Assembly: GCF_021602585.1 (NCBI RefSeq)
Contig: NZ_BQIP01000014.1
Span: 62,001-126,000, forward strand
Direction: 5' to 3'
Length of the DNA stretch: 64,000 nucleotides
Source: Pseudomonas faucium
Lineage (GTDB): Bacteria > Pseudomonadota > Gammaproteobacteria > Pseudomonadales > Pseudomonadaceae
Part shown: piece after piece, positions 15,430 to 24,469 of the stretch
Numbering within the stretch: the first letter of the stretch is position 1
How the letters are laid out: each line of letters starts with the position of its first letter
Program-made: the position numbers and the translations under genes
Notes under the pieces: generated by a model
Seen by the model: only the letters and a program-made list of their open reading frames with translations
What the model was told of the DNA's origin: nothing
The model's database searches: none

Positions 15430-16776
15430 ATGAGTGTCATCTTTGCGGATCTGTTGACTGAAGTACGTGCCTTTCGCGCCAAGTACCCGCAGGTGCGTTA
15501 CGTCGACCTGATTGCACTGGACATCCCCGGGCACTTCTATGGCAAGCGCTACCCCATGGACATGCTCGAGAAAGTCGCCGCCGGCACCCCGCTGAAGCTG
15601 CCGCAGAACTGCGTGCTGCTTGGCACCCAGGGCGGCCTGTACCCGATTGGCGACTACTGCTTTGCCGACGGCGACCCGGATGCCCCGCGGCGCCTGGTGC
15701 CGGGCACCCTCAAGCCGGTGCGCTGGGAGCAGGAAGTGATCGCGCAGATGCTGATCACCTCCGATGGCACCGCCAAGCCCATCGAATTCGAACCGCGCGA
15801 GGTGCTGGCGCGGGTGATCGAGCGCCTTGCCAAGCGTGGCATCCGCCCGGTGGTGGCGTTCGAGCTTGAGTTCTACCTGTTCGACCGCAAGCTCAAGGAC
15901 GGCCTGCCGCAGTTCCCGCGCGATGCTGCCACCGAGGATCAGGACGACCAGCCGAACATGCACATCGAGCGGCTCTCGCGCTTCTCGTCGGTGCTCCACG
16001 AGATGGTCGATGTGGCCAACGAGCAGGGCGTGCCGGCCAACGTGATCACCGCCGAGCTCGGCCCGGGCCAGTTCGAGATCAACTTCTCCCACAGCGACGA
16101 CCCGCTCAGTGCGGCGGACTGGTCGGCGCTGTTCTGCCGCAGCACCCGCGGCGTGGCGATGAAGCACGGCCACCGCGCCAGCTTCATGAGCAAGCCTTAC
16201 CTGGACGCCCCGGGCAGCGGCATGCACGTGCATGTGAGCCTGTACGACAACGACGGCAACAACCTCCTGGCGGGCCGCGAGCAGCGCAACCTGCGCCATG
16301 CCGTGGCCGGTTGCCTGGAGCTGCTGCCGCACTGCATGCCGATCTTCGCCCCCAACCACAACGCCTACCGCCGCTACGGCGCCATGGTCAACGCCGCCAG
16401 CCGCGCCAGCTGGGGCTTCGAAGACCGCGATGCGTGCATTCGCATCCCCGAGTCCGACCCGCGCAACCTGCGCATCGAACACCGCCTGGCCGGCGCCGAT
16501 GCCAACCCGTACCTGGTGCTGGCGGCGATCTTGACCGGCATGGAGCACGGCCTGGAGCGTGGCGTGGAGCCCATCGCCCCGCTCAACGACAACCGCCAGA
16601 GCGGCATCGACTTCCCCAAGGATGCCCTGAGCGCAGTGGCCGCCATGCGCCACCACCCGGTGGTCAACCAAGGCCTGGGCAGTGAGTTCGTGATGGTCTA
16701 TTGCGAGAACAAGCGCCAGGAACAGCTGGATTTTCTGAATGAAATCAATGCACGCGAGTACCGCTGGTTCCTGTGA
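15430..16776 (+). CDS. spuB: Gamma-glutamylpolyamine synthetase (glutamine synthetase family)
   Basis: A 448-residue glutamine-synthetase-fold ligase that joins glutamate to putrescine or a related polyamine using ATP. Catalytic-domain segments include VVAFELEFYLFD, LGPGQFEINFSHS, GSGMHVHVSLYDNDGNN and RYGAMVNAASRASWGFEDRD (acidic and histidine metal ligands). It lacks the adenylylation-loop tyrosine context of housekeeping GlnA, and its neighbours are a gamma-glutamyl hydrolase and a polyamine aminotransferase, so a SpuB/PuuA/PauA role is preferred. Which polyamine it favours cannot be told from sequence. It opens the catabolic operon. Confidence 0.9.
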   Translation: MSVIFADLLTEVRAFRAKYPQVRYVDLIALDIPGHFYGKRYPMDMLEKVAAGTPLKLPQNCVLLGTQGGLYPIGDYCFADGDPDAPRRLVPGTLKPVRWEQEVIAQMLITSDGTAKPIEFEPREVLARVIERLAKRGIRPVVAFELEFYLFDRKLKDGLPQFPRDAATEDQDDQPNMHIERLSRFSSVLHEMVDVANEQGVPANVITAELGPGQFEINFSHSDDPLSAADWSALFCRSTRGVAMKHGHRASFMSKPYLDAPGSGMHVHVSLYDNDGNNLLAGREQRNLRHAVAGCLELLPHCMPIFAPNHNAYRRYGAMVNAASRASWGFEDRDACIRIPESDPRNLRIEHRLAGADANPYLVLAAILTGMEHGLERGVEPIAPLNDNRQSGIDFPKDALSAVAAMRHHPVVNQGLGSEFVMVYCENKRQEQLDFLNEINAREYRWFL

Positions 16777-16843
16777 CCCGCGCTGCACCTTCCAACCACA
16801 AGTTTGACCCTGACTTGCAAGAGTGATTTGCCGGAGGATTGAT

Positions 16844-17617
16844 ATGCCACGTGTGCCTGTTATCGGCATTACTGCATGCACCAGCATGATTGAGCAGCAT
16901 GCAACCCAGACGATCAGCGAAAAGTACGCACGCGCTGCCGCCAATGCGGCCTGTGGCCTGCCCATCGTGATTCCCAGTCTCGCTGAGTTGATGGATACCG
17001 CCGACATACTCGACACGGTGGATGGCCTGATCTTCACCGGCTCGCCGTCCAATATCGAACCGTTGCACTACAACGGCCCGGCCAGTGCGCCAGGCACCCA
17101 TCACGACCGCCTGCGCGATGCCACGACCTTGCCGCTGATGCGTGCGGCGATCGCCGCCGGTGTGCCGGTGTTCGGCATCTGCCGGGGCTTTCAGGAGATG
17201 AACGTGGCGCTGGGCGGCACCCTGCACCAGAAGGTGCATGAAACCGGCACGTTCATGGACCACCGTGAAGGCAAGGACGAGCCCCTGGCCCAGCAATACG
17301 GCCCGCGTCACAAGATGCACATCCAGCCCGGCGGGCTGATGGACCGCATGGGCATACCGGCGCTCATCGACGTCAACTCCATCCATGGCCAGGGCATCGA
17401 TGTGCTGGCGCCCGGGCTGCGGGTGGAAGCCATTGCCCCGGACGGCCTGGTGGAAGCGATTTCGGTCGAGCACGCCAAGAGCTTCGCCCTGGCCGTGCAA
17501 TGGCACCCGGAGTTCCAGGTCATGGACAACCCGCATTACCTGAAGATGTTCCAGGCGTTCGGCAAAGCCTGCCGGCAACGCTCGGTGTTGCGCCAACTGA
17601 TGTTGAAGACCGCCTGA
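16844..17617 (+). CDS. spuA: Gamma-glutamyl-gamma-aminobutyrate hydrolase family protein
   Basis: A 257-residue class I glutamine-amidotransferase-like hydrolase (peptidase C26). The nucleophile is Cys113 in GVPVFGICRGFQEMN, and the catalytic His and Glu are in LAVQWHPEFQ. PuuD and SpuA proteins remove glutamate from gamma-glutamyl-GABA or related intermediates. The ATG at 16844 follows GGAGG at an ideal distance. It lies 67 bp after the ligase and 55 bp before spuC, consistent with one operon in the order ligase, hydrolase, aminotransferase. Confidence 0.92.
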   Translation: MPRVPVIGITACTSMIEQHATQTISEKYARAAANAACGLPIVIPSLAELMDTADILDTVDGLIFTGSPSNIEPLHYNGPASAPGTHHDRLRDATTLPLMRAAIAAGVPVFGICRGFQEMNVALGGTLHQKVHETGTFMDHREGKDEPLAQQYGPRHKMHIQPGGLMDRMGIPALIDVNSIHGQGIDVLAPGLRVEAIAPDGLVEAISVEHAKSFALAVQWHPEFQVMDNPHYLKMFQAFGKACRQRSVLRQLMLKTA

Positions 17618-17672
17618 ATAGACAACAGACATTTCCCGCAGCCCGGCTGCTCGACTTGATGGAGAGAGAACA

Positions 17673-19031
17673 ATGACTGACAAGCACTCGCAGACCCTGG
17701 CCTGGCAGGCCATGAGCCGTGACCATCACCTGGCACCGTTCAGCGATGTCAAGCAACTGGCCGAGAAGGGCCCGCGCATCATCACCTCGGCCAAGGGCGT
17801 GTACCTCTGGGACAGCGAAGGCAACAAGATCCTCGATGGCATGGCCGGCCTTTGGTGTGTGGCGGTTGGCTATGGCCGCGACGAGCTGGCCGAGGTGGCC
17901 AGCAAGCAGATGAAGGAACTGCCGTACTACAACCTGTTCTTCCAGACCGCCCACCCGCCGGCGCTGGAGCTGGCCAAGGCGATTGCCGACGTGGCCCCGC
18001 AGGGCATGAACCACGTGTTCTTCACCGGCTCCGGCTCCGAAGGCAACGACACCGTGCTGCGCATGGTCCGCCACTACTGGGCGCTCAAGGGCCAGAAGGA
18101 CAAGAAGGTCATCATCGGCCGCATCAACGGCTACCACGGCTCCACCGTTGCTGGTGCAGGCCTGGGCGGCATGAGCGGCATGCACGAGCAGGGCGGCCAG
18201 CTGCCGGACATCGTGCACATCCCGCAGCCGTACTGGTTCGGTGAAGGCGGCGAGATGACCGAGGCCGATTTCGGCGTATGGGCAGCCGAGCAGCTGGAGA
18301 AGAAGATCCTGGAAGTGGGCGAGGACAAGGTCGCGGCCTTCATCGCCGAGCCGATCCAGGGCGCCGGCGGCGTGATCATCCCGCCGCAGACCTACTGGCC
18401 GAAGGTCAAGGAGATCCTCGCCAAGTACGACATCCTGTTCGTCGCCGACGAAGTGATCTGCGGCTTTGGCCGCACCGGCGAGTGGTTCGGCACCGACTAC
18501 TACGGCCTCAAGCCCGACCTGATGACCATCGCCAAGGGCCTCACCTCCGGCTACATCCCCATGGGCGGCGTGATCGTGCGTGACAGCGTGGCCAAGGTGA
18601 TCAGCGAAGGCGGCGACTTCAACCACGGCTTCACCTATTCCGGCCACCCGGTGGCGGCGGCGGTGGGCCTGGAGAACCTGCGCATCCTGCGCGAGGAAAA
18701 GGTCATCGAGCAGGTTCACGAAAAAACCGCACCCTACCTGCAGCAGCGCCTGCGCGAGCTGGCCGATCACCCGCTGGTGGGCGAAGTGCGCGGCCTGGGC
18801 ATGCTCGGCGCGATCGAGCTGGTGCAAGACAAGGCCACCCGCGCCCGCTACCAGGGCAAGGGCGTGGGCATGATCTGCCGCCAGCACTGCTTCGACAACG
18901 GCCTGATCATGCGCGCCGTGGGCGACACCATGATCATCGCGCCGCCCCTGGTGATCAGCCTCGAAGAGATCGACGAGCTGGTGGAAAAGGCCCGCAAGTG
19001 CCTGGACCTGACCTACCAGGCGCTCCAGTAA
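17673..19031 (+). CDS. spuC: Polyamine:pyruvate aminotransferase SpuC
   Basis: A 452-residue class III PLP-dependent omega-aminotransferase. The PLP-binding lysine is Lys288 in DLMTIAKGLTSGYIPMGGV; the PLP phosphate contact is in FTGSGSEGNDTVLRM; the acidic residue contacting the ring nitrogen is in ILFVADEVICGFGRTGEWF. SpuC moves the amino group of putrescine, cadaverine or spermidine to pyruvate, giving an aminoaldehyde and alanine. Length and the N-terminal DHHLAPFSD segment match P. aeruginosa SpuC. It is the last catabolic gene of the operon. Confidence 0.94.
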   Translation: MTDKHSQTLAWQAMSRDHHLAPFSDVKQLAEKGPRIITSAKGVYLWDSEGNKILDGMAGLWCVAVGYGRDELAEVASKQMKELPYYNLFFQTAHPPALELAKAIADVAPQGMNHVFFTGSGSEGNDTVLRMVRHYWALKGQKDKKVIIGRINGYHGSTVAGAGLGGMSGMHEQGGQLPDIVHIPQPYWFGEGGEMTEADFGVWAAEQLEKKILEVGEDKVAAFIAEPIQGAGGVIIPPQTYWPKVKEILAKYDILFVADEVICGFGRTGEWFGTDYYGLKPDLMTIAKGLTSGYIPMGGVIVRDSVAKVISEGGDFNHGFTYSGHPVAAAVGLENLRILREEKVIEQVHEKTAPYLQQRLRELADHPLVGEVRGLGMLGAIELVQDKATRARYQGKGVGMICRQHCFDNGLIMRAVGDTMIIAPPLVISLEEIDELVEKARKCLDLTYQALQ

Positions 19032-19095
19032 GGCCATGGCACCTCGGCAGGGCGCCAAACCCTGCCGCGGTGCCCGCCGGGCATGCGCTTGATTT

Positions 19096-19132
19096 GTGGA
19101 ATTATTCAGGTATTTTCCATGCCAATAATTTC
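19096..19132 (+). promoter_or_regulatory. Conserved promoter/operator block upstream of the second XRE-cupin gene
   Basis: GTGGAATTATTCAGGTATTT, then TCCATG, then CCAATAATTTC, matching the block at 14784-14831. The element lies 24-60 bases upstream of the copy 2 start. Conservation outside the coding region suggests the promoter was duplicated with the gene or is constrained as a shared operator. Confidence 0.55.
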
Positions 19133-19155
19133 GCAACCTCTGGCCGCGCTCGATC

Positions 19156-19707
19156 ATGGTTCACGAAGAAATCGAACAACTGGCAACCCTGCTTCGCGAC
19201 CTGCGCAAGTTCAAAGGCCTGACCCTCGGTGAGCTGGCCCAACGCATCGGCCGTTCGGTGGGCTTTCTGTCCCAGGTCGAACGCGGCGTCTCGCGCCCGA
19301 CCGTGGCGGACCTGACCGCCATCAGCGAAGCGCTCGGCGTGTCCACCGCTTACTTCTACAACCTGGAAAAGCCCCGCGAGCTGGACTGGGTAACCCGCCC
19401 CCACGAGCGGCGCACGCTACACCTTGCCGGCGGCATCACCGATGTGCTGGTTTCGCCCACCATCACCGGTGGCTTCTCCATGCTCGACAGCCACCTCGAA
19501 CCCGGCGCCACCAGCGGCGAGGAGTTTCTCAATGACAGCTCCGAGCAGGGCTGCTTCGTGCTCGAAGGTGAGCTCACGGTGTGGCTGGACGAAGGCGAGC
19601 CGGTGACGCTGCGCGCCAATGACAGCTTTCAGCTGCAATCCCACGCCAGCTTTCGCTATGCCAACCTCACCGACAAACCTACCCGCGTGCTCTGGGTGTT
19701 CAATTGA
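19156..19707 (+). CDS. XRE-cupin regulator of polyamine catabolism (PuuR/PauR-like), copy 2
   Basis: A 183-residue paralog of the gene at 14848, with the same layout: XRE HTH (LTLGELAQRIGRSVGFLSQV, then ERGVSRPTVADLTAISEALG) and cupin (FVLEGELTVWLDEGEPVTLR). The HTH recognition region is identical to copy 1, so both probably bind the same operators; differences cluster in the cupin, which senses ligand. It follows spuC after a 124-bp gap carrying its own promoter block, so it may be expressed separately. Confidence 0.88.
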   Translation: MVHEEIEQLATLLRDLRKFKGLTLGELAQRIGRSVGFLSQVERGVSRPTVADLTAISEALGVSTAYFYNLEKPRELDWVTRPHERRTLHLAGGITDVLVSPTITGGFSMLDSHLEPGATSGEEFLNDSSEQGCFVLEGELTVWLDEGEPVTLRANDSFQLQSHASFRYANLTDKPTRVLWVFN

Positions 19708-19725
19708 GCCGCCACCTGCCTGAAT

Positions 19726-19750
19726 AAAAAAAGCGCAGCCCAGGCTGCGC
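19726..19750 (-). terminator. Rho-independent terminator of the hemerythrin gene
   Basis: On the minus strand an 8-bp GC-rich stem (GCGCAGCC/GGCTGCGC) with a 2-base loop is followed by seven T residues, 23 bases after the hemerythrin stop. Its oligo-A side faces the convergent regulator gene, so it may act in both directions to a lesser extent. Confidence 0.85.
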
Positions 19751-19773
19751 AAAGTACCCTCGCCGATCCCCGA

Positions 19774-20238
19774 TCAAGCGGCGCGTTGCTCACCCTTGAG
19801 CACTTTCTTCTGCGCTTGCATGGTCTGCCCCAATTCCTCCAGCAGGTCTTTGCCCAGCAATGTCTTGGCCGTGGGGAACAACGCGTCTTCTTCTTCCTCG
19901 ATGTGGTGCTCGAGCAGCTCCTTCAGCACTTTGACCCGGCCGGCGAATTCGAGGGTGCCGGTATCGGTGTGCAGCAGGTCAGGCAGCACCAGCGAGTCGA
20001 CGGTGCGGTGTTCTTCCTTGGCCTCGTAATACATCTTCGCTTCCTCTTTGCCACCGGCCTCCTTGATGGCCGGGTAGAGGATCTGTTCTTCGAGTGCAGT
20101 GTGCACTTGCAGCTCCTGTTCGATGCGATGGAGCAGTTCGGCGCGCCGTTTGACCGCACGTTCGGTGGTGGAAGACAGTTCTTCGAGCAGCTTCTTGACC
20201 AGTTTGTGGTCCTGGATCAGGAGTTCGATGGCGTTCAT
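19774..20238 (-). CDS. Hemerythrin HHE domain protein
   Basis: A 154-residue four-helix protein with the HHE pattern: IQDHKLVKKLLEEL (first helix His), LQVHTALEEQILYPAIKEAG, KEEHRTVDSL and LLEHHIEEEEDALFPTAKTL. These residues can bind a di-iron centre that carries oxygen or senses redox state. Start MNAIELLIQDH at 20238 is chosen by domain boundary; an upstream ATG would add an unrelated arginine-rich tail. It ends in a clear terminator. Neighbours (SDR, dehydrogenase, Rsb module) suggest a stress-response setting. Confidence 0.9.
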   Translation of the reverse strand: MNAIELLIQDHKLVKKLLEELSSTTERAVKRRAELLHRIEQELQVHTALEEQILYPAIKEAGGKEEAKMYYEAKEEHRTVDSLVLPDLLHTDTGTLEFAGRVKVLKELLEHHIEEEEDALFPTAKTLLGKDLLEELGQTMQAQKKVLKGEQRAA

Positions 20239-20321
20239 GGGCAACCTCTTCGCGGATGGTGAACCCGGGCTCTCCTGGATGGGAGCCCGCCTTGTGCAGC
20301 AGAGTCGAGCGGCAGTGCCGG

Positions 20322-21179
20322 TCACAGAATGGGTTTGCCTCCCGTCACGGCATACCGCGAGCCTGAGATGTAGCTGGCCTCGTCCGAGCCCAGCAACACA
20401 TAGATCGGGGCGACCTCCACCGGCTGCCCCGGCCGCCCCATCGGGTAGCCCGAGCCAAAGTTCTTCACCGCCTCGTCAGGCATGGTGGCCGGAATCAACG
20501 GCGTCCAGATCGGGCCAGGCGCCACGCTGTTGACCCGGATGCCCTTGTCTGCCAGCAACTGCGCCAGCCCGGCGGTGAAGTTGGCGATGGCGCCCTTGGT
20601 GGTGGCATAGGCCAGCAGCTTGGGCGAAGGGTCATCGGAGTTGACCGAGCTGGTGTTGATGATCGAGCTGCCCTTGGGCATCGACGGCAAGGCCCGCTTG
20701 CAGATTCGAAAGATGGCGGTGATGTTGACGTCGAAGGTCATCAGCCACTCGTCATCGTCGATCTCGTCAAAGCTTTCATGGGCCATCTGGAACGCCGCGT
20801 TGTTGACCAGGATGTCGATGCGCCCGAACTTCGCCACGGTCTGGTCGACGATGGCATGGCAGTGCTGTTTCTGCGCCAGGTCGCCGGGCAGCAGCAGGCA
20901 TTGCCGGCCGGCGGCTTCGACCCAGCGTGCGGTTTCCTGGGCGTCTTCGTGCTCATCCAGGTAGGCAATGGCCACATCCGCGCCTTCGCGGGCGTAGGCG
21001 ATGGCGACGGCGCGGCCGATGCCGCTGTCGGCCCCTGTGATCAGCGCGATCTTGCCTTGCAGCCGGCCGTGGCCGGTGTAGCTCTGCTCGCCGCAGTCCG
21101 GGTAGGGCTCCATCTTGCGCTGTGAGCCGGGGACGCTTTGCGGCTGTGAAGGGAAGGGCGGGGTCGGGTAGTCACGCAT
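20322..21179 (-). CDS. SDR-family oxidoreductase, YghA-like
   Basis: A 285-residue short-chain dehydrogenase. The cofactor motif is ALITGADSGIGRAVAIAYAR (TGxxxGIG), the structural NNA motif is ILVNNAAFQM, and the catalytic Tyr-Lys is in AYATTKGAIANFT with Ser in IINTSSVNSDD. The long N-terminal segment rich in Pro and Gln (SQPQSVPGSQRKMEPYPD) is typical of the YghA/YhxC group of general-stress NAD(P)-dependent aldehyde reductases. Start MRDYPTPPFP at 21179. The cellular substrate is unknown. Confidence 0.9.
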   Translation of the reverse strand: MRDYPTPPFPSQPQSVPGSQRKMEPYPDCGEQSYTGHGRLQGKIALITGADSGIGRAVAIAYAREGADVAIAYLDEHEDAQETARWVEAAGRQCLLLPGDLAQKQHCHAIVDQTVAKFGRIDILVNNAAFQMAHESFDEIDDDEWLMTFDVNITAIFRICKRALPSMPKGSSIINTSSVNSDDPSPKLLAYATTKGAIANFTAGLAQLLADKGIRVNSVAPGPIWTPLIPATMPDEAVKNFGSGYPMGRPGQPVEVAPIYVLLGSDEASYISGSRYAVTGGKPIL

Positions 21180-21286
21180 GGTGCAAGCTCCTGCAGTCGA
21201 GAACACATACCTGTTCGAACGGGGCGCGCCGCCAGTGTTGGACGCGATCGCGGCTCGATACGACGGGTGGTGGTGGCCGGGCCCGG

Positions 21287-21751
21287 CTAACGCCGCTTGC
21301 GCTGTGCCTCGGTGATGAGAAAGCCGGCAACGAAGCCCAGTAGCGCAGCCCCCGCCAGGATCACGTAGCCGTTGTTCAGGCGCTTCCAGGCGGTATTGGC
21401 GGGTGGTGGCTGCGGTTCAGGCACCGCCACCGCAGGCGGCATGGCTTGTGGCACAGGCGCGAAGGTCGCGCTGTCTTGCATGGGCGTAAGCTGCAGCGCT
21501 GTGCCGTCAACCAGCTTCAAGGCCAGGCCTTCGATGGTGCCGGCCACGCGGTCCGCAAACACCGGTTCGCCCTCGGCATCCAGGCTGTCGTAGATGAACC
21601 GGGTGCCTTCCAGCCAGCCCACCGCGGTCAACAGCTCCGGGCCAAGGTAGTACTTGCCGTCCTGGAAGAACCCCGGGAACTGATGGGCGCGCTCGACATT
21701 CTCCACGCAGTAGCGCTCGCCCCGTTTCATGCCTGTGGCTTGATCGATCAT
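21287..21751 (-). CDS. Hypothetical protein with C-terminal membrane anchor
   Basis: A 154-residue protein I do not assign to a family. Residues 1-90 form a soluble domain (CVENVERAHQFPGFFQDGKY then YLGPELLTAVGWLEGTRFIY) in two beta-rich halves; residues 95-120 are a Pro/Ala-rich linker; a single hydrophobic helix (YVILAGAALLGFVAGFLITE) precedes a short basic tail QRKRR. This suggests a tail-anchored inner-membrane protein with its domain in the cytoplasm. It lies 35 bp after the zinc dehydrogenase and 107 bp before the SDR gene, all on the minus strand. Confidence 0.7.
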   Translation of the reverse strand: MIDQATGMKRGERYCVENVERAHQFPGFFQDGKYYLGPELLTAVGWLEGTRFIYDSLDAEGEPVFADRVAGTIEGLALKLVDGTALQLTPMQDSATFAPVPQAMPPAVAVPEPQPPPANTAWKRLNNGYVILAGAALLGFVAGFLITEAQRKRR

Positions 21752-21786
21752 GGTGCAAACCCCTCTCGGTAACTGGTTGCTTCGGG

Positions 21787-22989
21787 CTACTGGAAGTCGC
21801 TGCCCGGGGTGCCGGACGCCGCGCCGGGCACGAGAATGACCTTGCGGCAGTCGTCCTGCTTCTGATCGAACAGCTTGTAGCCCAGGGCGGCTTCTTCCAG
21901 GGCCAGGCGGTGGGTGACGATCAGTTCCGGTTGCAGGCGCCCGTCCTCGATGTATTCGAGCAGCTCGGGCAGGTACTTGTGCACGTGGGTCTGGCCCATC
22001 TTGAAAGTCAGGCCCTTGTCGAACGCGTCACCGAACATGAAGGCGTGGATGAACCCGGCATATACGCCGGGGACGCTGACCACGCCGCCCCGGCGTACTG
22101 CGGCGATGCTCTGGCGCAACGCCTTGCCGCTGCTGCCCTCGATCTTCAACGCGGTCATTACCGTTTCCGCCGTGCTGCCCTTGGCCTCGAAGCCGACGGC
22201 GTCGATCACGGCGTCCACGCCGCGCATGCCTGGGGTCTGGCGGATGATGCTGTCGGCGGGGTCGTCATCCTGTTCGAAGTTGATCGGTAGCACGCCGTAG
22301 GCTTGCTGGGCGTAGGCCAGGCGGTAGTCATTGTCGTCCACCATGAAGATGGCCTGGGCGCCGAGCATTCGCGCGCAGGCGGCGCTCAGCAAGCCGACCG
22401 GGCCGGCGCCATAGATCGCCACGGTAGAGCCCTGGCTGATCTGGGCATTGATGACCGCTTGCCAGGCAGTCGGCAGGATGTCGGAGAGAAACAGCACTTT
22501 GTCGTCGGCAAGGTGGGTAGGCACCTTGAACGGGCCGATATTGGCCTTGGGCACCCTCACGTAATCGGCCTGGCCACCAGGGATGCCGCCATAGAGATGG
22601 CTGTAGCCGAACAAGGCGGCCCCCGGCGGTATGCCTTTGCGGTTGATGATCGAGCCGCGGCCGGTGTTGGTGGTTTCACAGGCGGCAAACAGGTCGTGCT
22701 GGCAGAAGAAGCAACTGCCGCAGGCAATGACGAAGGGGATCACCACCCGGTCGCCGACCTGTAGCCCGGTAACGGCGCTGCCGATGTCCTCGACAATGCC
22801 CATGAACTCGTGGCCGAAGATATCGCCGGGTTCCGTTGCCGGAATCTTGCCCCGGTACAGGTGCAAGTCCGAGCCGCAGATGGCGGTGGCGGTCACCCTC
22901 AGGATGATGTCGTCCGCTTCCTGAATGCTGGGATCAGGGACGGTATCGACTCTGACATCGTTGGCTCCGTGGTAGGTCAGTGCTCTCAT
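21787..22989 (-). CDS. Zinc-dependent alcohol dehydrogenase, formaldehyde-dehydrogenase-like
   Basis: A 400-residue MDR-family dehydrogenase. The catalytic zinc ligands are in [14 protein letters not shown] and [12 protein letters not shown]; the structural zinc cysteines are in [17 protein letters not shown]; the Rossmann motif is [17 protein letters not shown]. The layout resembles glutathione-independent formaldehyde dehydrogenase and threonine-dehydrogenase-like proteins often annotated as zinc-dependent ADH. Start [15 protein letters not shown] at 22989. The last gene upstream in the cluster on the minus strand, it is divergent from the Rsb operon. The substrate is not evident. Confidence 0.88.
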   Translation of the reverse strand: MRALTYHGANDVRVDTVPDPSIQEADDIILRVTATAICGSDLHLYRGKIPATEPGDIFGHEFMGIVEDIGSAVTGLQVGDRVVIPFVIACGSCFFCQHDLFAACETTNTGRGSIINRKGIPPGAALFGYSHLYGGIPGGQADYVRVPKANIGPFKVPTHLADDKVLFLSDILPTAWQAVINAQISQGSTVAIYGAGPVGLLSAACARMLGAQAIFMVDDNDYRLAYAQQAYGVLPINFEQDDDPADSIIRQTPGMRGVDAVIDAVGFEAKGSTAETVMTALKIEGSSGKALRQSIAAVRRGGVVSVPGVYAGFIHAFMFGDAFDKGLTFKMGQTHVHKYLPELLEYIEDGRLQPELIVTHRLALEEAALGYKLFDQKQDDCRKVILVPGAASGTPGSDFQ

Positions 22990-23250
22990 GGCGGGCAACT
23001 CCTGCGAACGTAGGAAGGCAAGGTGTATGCAGGTGAAGCCAGGGGCGGTGGCAAAGTTCAGAGGAAACTGTTCAGTGGCGCCCACTTGGGCAACGCCAGG
23101 GCCGATCTTGGCCTAGAGTTAGCGGCACGGCAGCTGGCGCAATGAAATTATCCTGCGCGCGCCACAACTATTTCCTACGGCGGATGTCATTTTCCGAAGC
23201 TGGCTTCCTTATCGGGAGCCAAACCGGCCTTTTTCAGGAGCGAAGCGCAC

Positions 23251-24102
23251 ATGGCAGCACTGCAGAACAGCACGTTGGACGCGATTGTCGGCAATCAGGC
23301 GCAGTTGCTGGGGGAGTGGCTCGCGGCGCTGGAAGCCAACGGCGCGACACGCAATATCCGCGAGCAGGACCTGCGTCAGGAAACCCGCGACTTCCTGCAA
23401 CTGGTGGTGGACGGCCTGCGCAAGGGCAGCGGCAACCAGGTGGGGGCCGAGGGCTGGGAAGAAACCCGCCACTTCCTCGAGAAACTCTCGGCCAGCCGTG
23501 CCCAGATCGGCCAGGAATCGCACCAGACCGCCTATTTCATCTTTGCCCTCAAGGGCCCGCTGTTCACCCTGCTGCAAGCCCACTACCGCGAACAACCGGC
23601 GCTGCTGGCCGAGCAGCTGTGGGAAATCTCGCAACTGCTGGATGCCTTCGGCCTGCACACCATCCGCACCTACCAGAAAAACCGCGAGGCGGTCATCAAG
23701 CGCCAGCAAGAAGAGCTGCTGGAGCTGTCCACCCCGGTGGTCAAGCTGTGGGAGGGCGTACTGGCCTTGCCGCTGATCGGCACCCTCGACTCGCAGCGCA
23801 GCCAGACGGTGATGGAGTCGCTGCTGCAGCGCATCGTCGACACCGGCTCCGAGATCGCCATCATCGACATCACCGGCGTGCCCACGGTCGACACCCTGGT
23901 CGCCCAGCACCTGCTCAAGACCGTGACCGCCATCCGCCTGATGGGCGCCGATTGCATCATCAGCGGCGTGCGCCCGCAGATCGCCCAGACCATCGTGCAC
24001 CTGGGCCTGGACCTGGGCACCCTGACCACCAAATCCAACCTGGCCGACGCCCTGAAGCTTGCGCTCGCACGCCTGGGCACGGCCGCTGGCGAGAAGGTGT
24101 GA
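23251..24102 (+). CDS. rsbR: RsbR-type stressosome sensor (RsbRD_N + STAS)
   Basis: A 283-residue protein. Residues 1-150 form an all-helical RsbRD-type N-terminal sensor domain (EETRHFLEKLSASRAQIG, then HQTAYFIFALKGPLFTLL). Residues 155-275 are a STAS domain. Both threonines phosphorylated by RsbT in Bacillus RsbRA have counterparts: Thr215 in GVPTVDTLVAQHLL and Thr247 in GVRPQIAQTIVHLG. RsbR and RsbS build the stressosome core that captures RsbT. It is the first gene of a six-gene plus-strand run with tiny gaps and overlaps. Confidence 0.9.
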   Translation: MAALQNSTLDAIVGNQAQLLGEWLAALEANGATRNIREQDLRQETRDFLQLVVDGLRKGSGNQVGAEGWEETRHFLEKLSASRAQIGQESHQTAYFIFALKGPLFTLLQAHYREQPALLAEQLWEISQLLDAFGLHTIRTYQKNREAVIKRQQEELLELSTPVVKLWEGVLALPLIGTLDSQRSQTVMESLLQRIVDTGSEIAIIDITGVPTVDTLVAQHLLKTVTAIRLMGADCIISGVRPQIAQTIVHLGLDLGTLTTKSNLADALKLALARLGTAAGEKV

Positions 24103-24106
24103 AACG

Positions 24107-24469
24107 ATGGAGCGCATTCCCATTCTGCAAATGGGCGAGTTCCTGCTGGTGACCATCCAGGTCGACATGCATGACCAGCTGGCGCTGCGCCTGCAGGACG
24201 ACCTCACCGACCGCATCGACCACACCTCGGCGCGCGGCGTGCTGATCGACATCTCCGCGCTGGACATGGTCGATTCGTTCATCGGCCGCATGATCGCCAG
24301 CATCTCCGGCCTGTCGCGGATCATGGACGCCGAAACGGTGCTGGTCGGCATGCAGCCGGCAGTGGCGATCACCCTGGTGGAGCTGGGCCTGACCCTGCCC
24401 GGGGTGAGCACGGCGCTCAACGTCGACCGTGGCATGCACCTGCTGCGCCAGCGAGTGGGCCGCCCATGA
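24107..24469 (+). CDS. rsbS: RsbS-type stressosome STAS protein
   Basis: A 120-residue single STAS domain. Ser57 in DMVDSFIGRMIA corresponds to the serine of RsbS that is phosphorylated by RsbT to release it. The protein has no sensor domain, as expected for RsbS. It starts four bases after the rsbR stop and overlaps rsbT by four bases (ATGA), giving stoichiometric translation. Confidence 0.9.
   Translation: MERIPILQMGEFLLVTIQVDMHDQLALRLQDDLTDRIDHTSARGVLIDISALDMVDSFIGRMIASISGLSRIMDAETVLVGMQPAVAITLVELGLTLPGVSTALNVDRGMHLLRQRVGRP

Noticed and set aside
15430-16776. Housekeeping glutamine synthetase GlnA
   Set aside because: Neighbours are a gamma-glutamyl hydrolase and SpuC, and the sequence fits the polyamine ligase branch.
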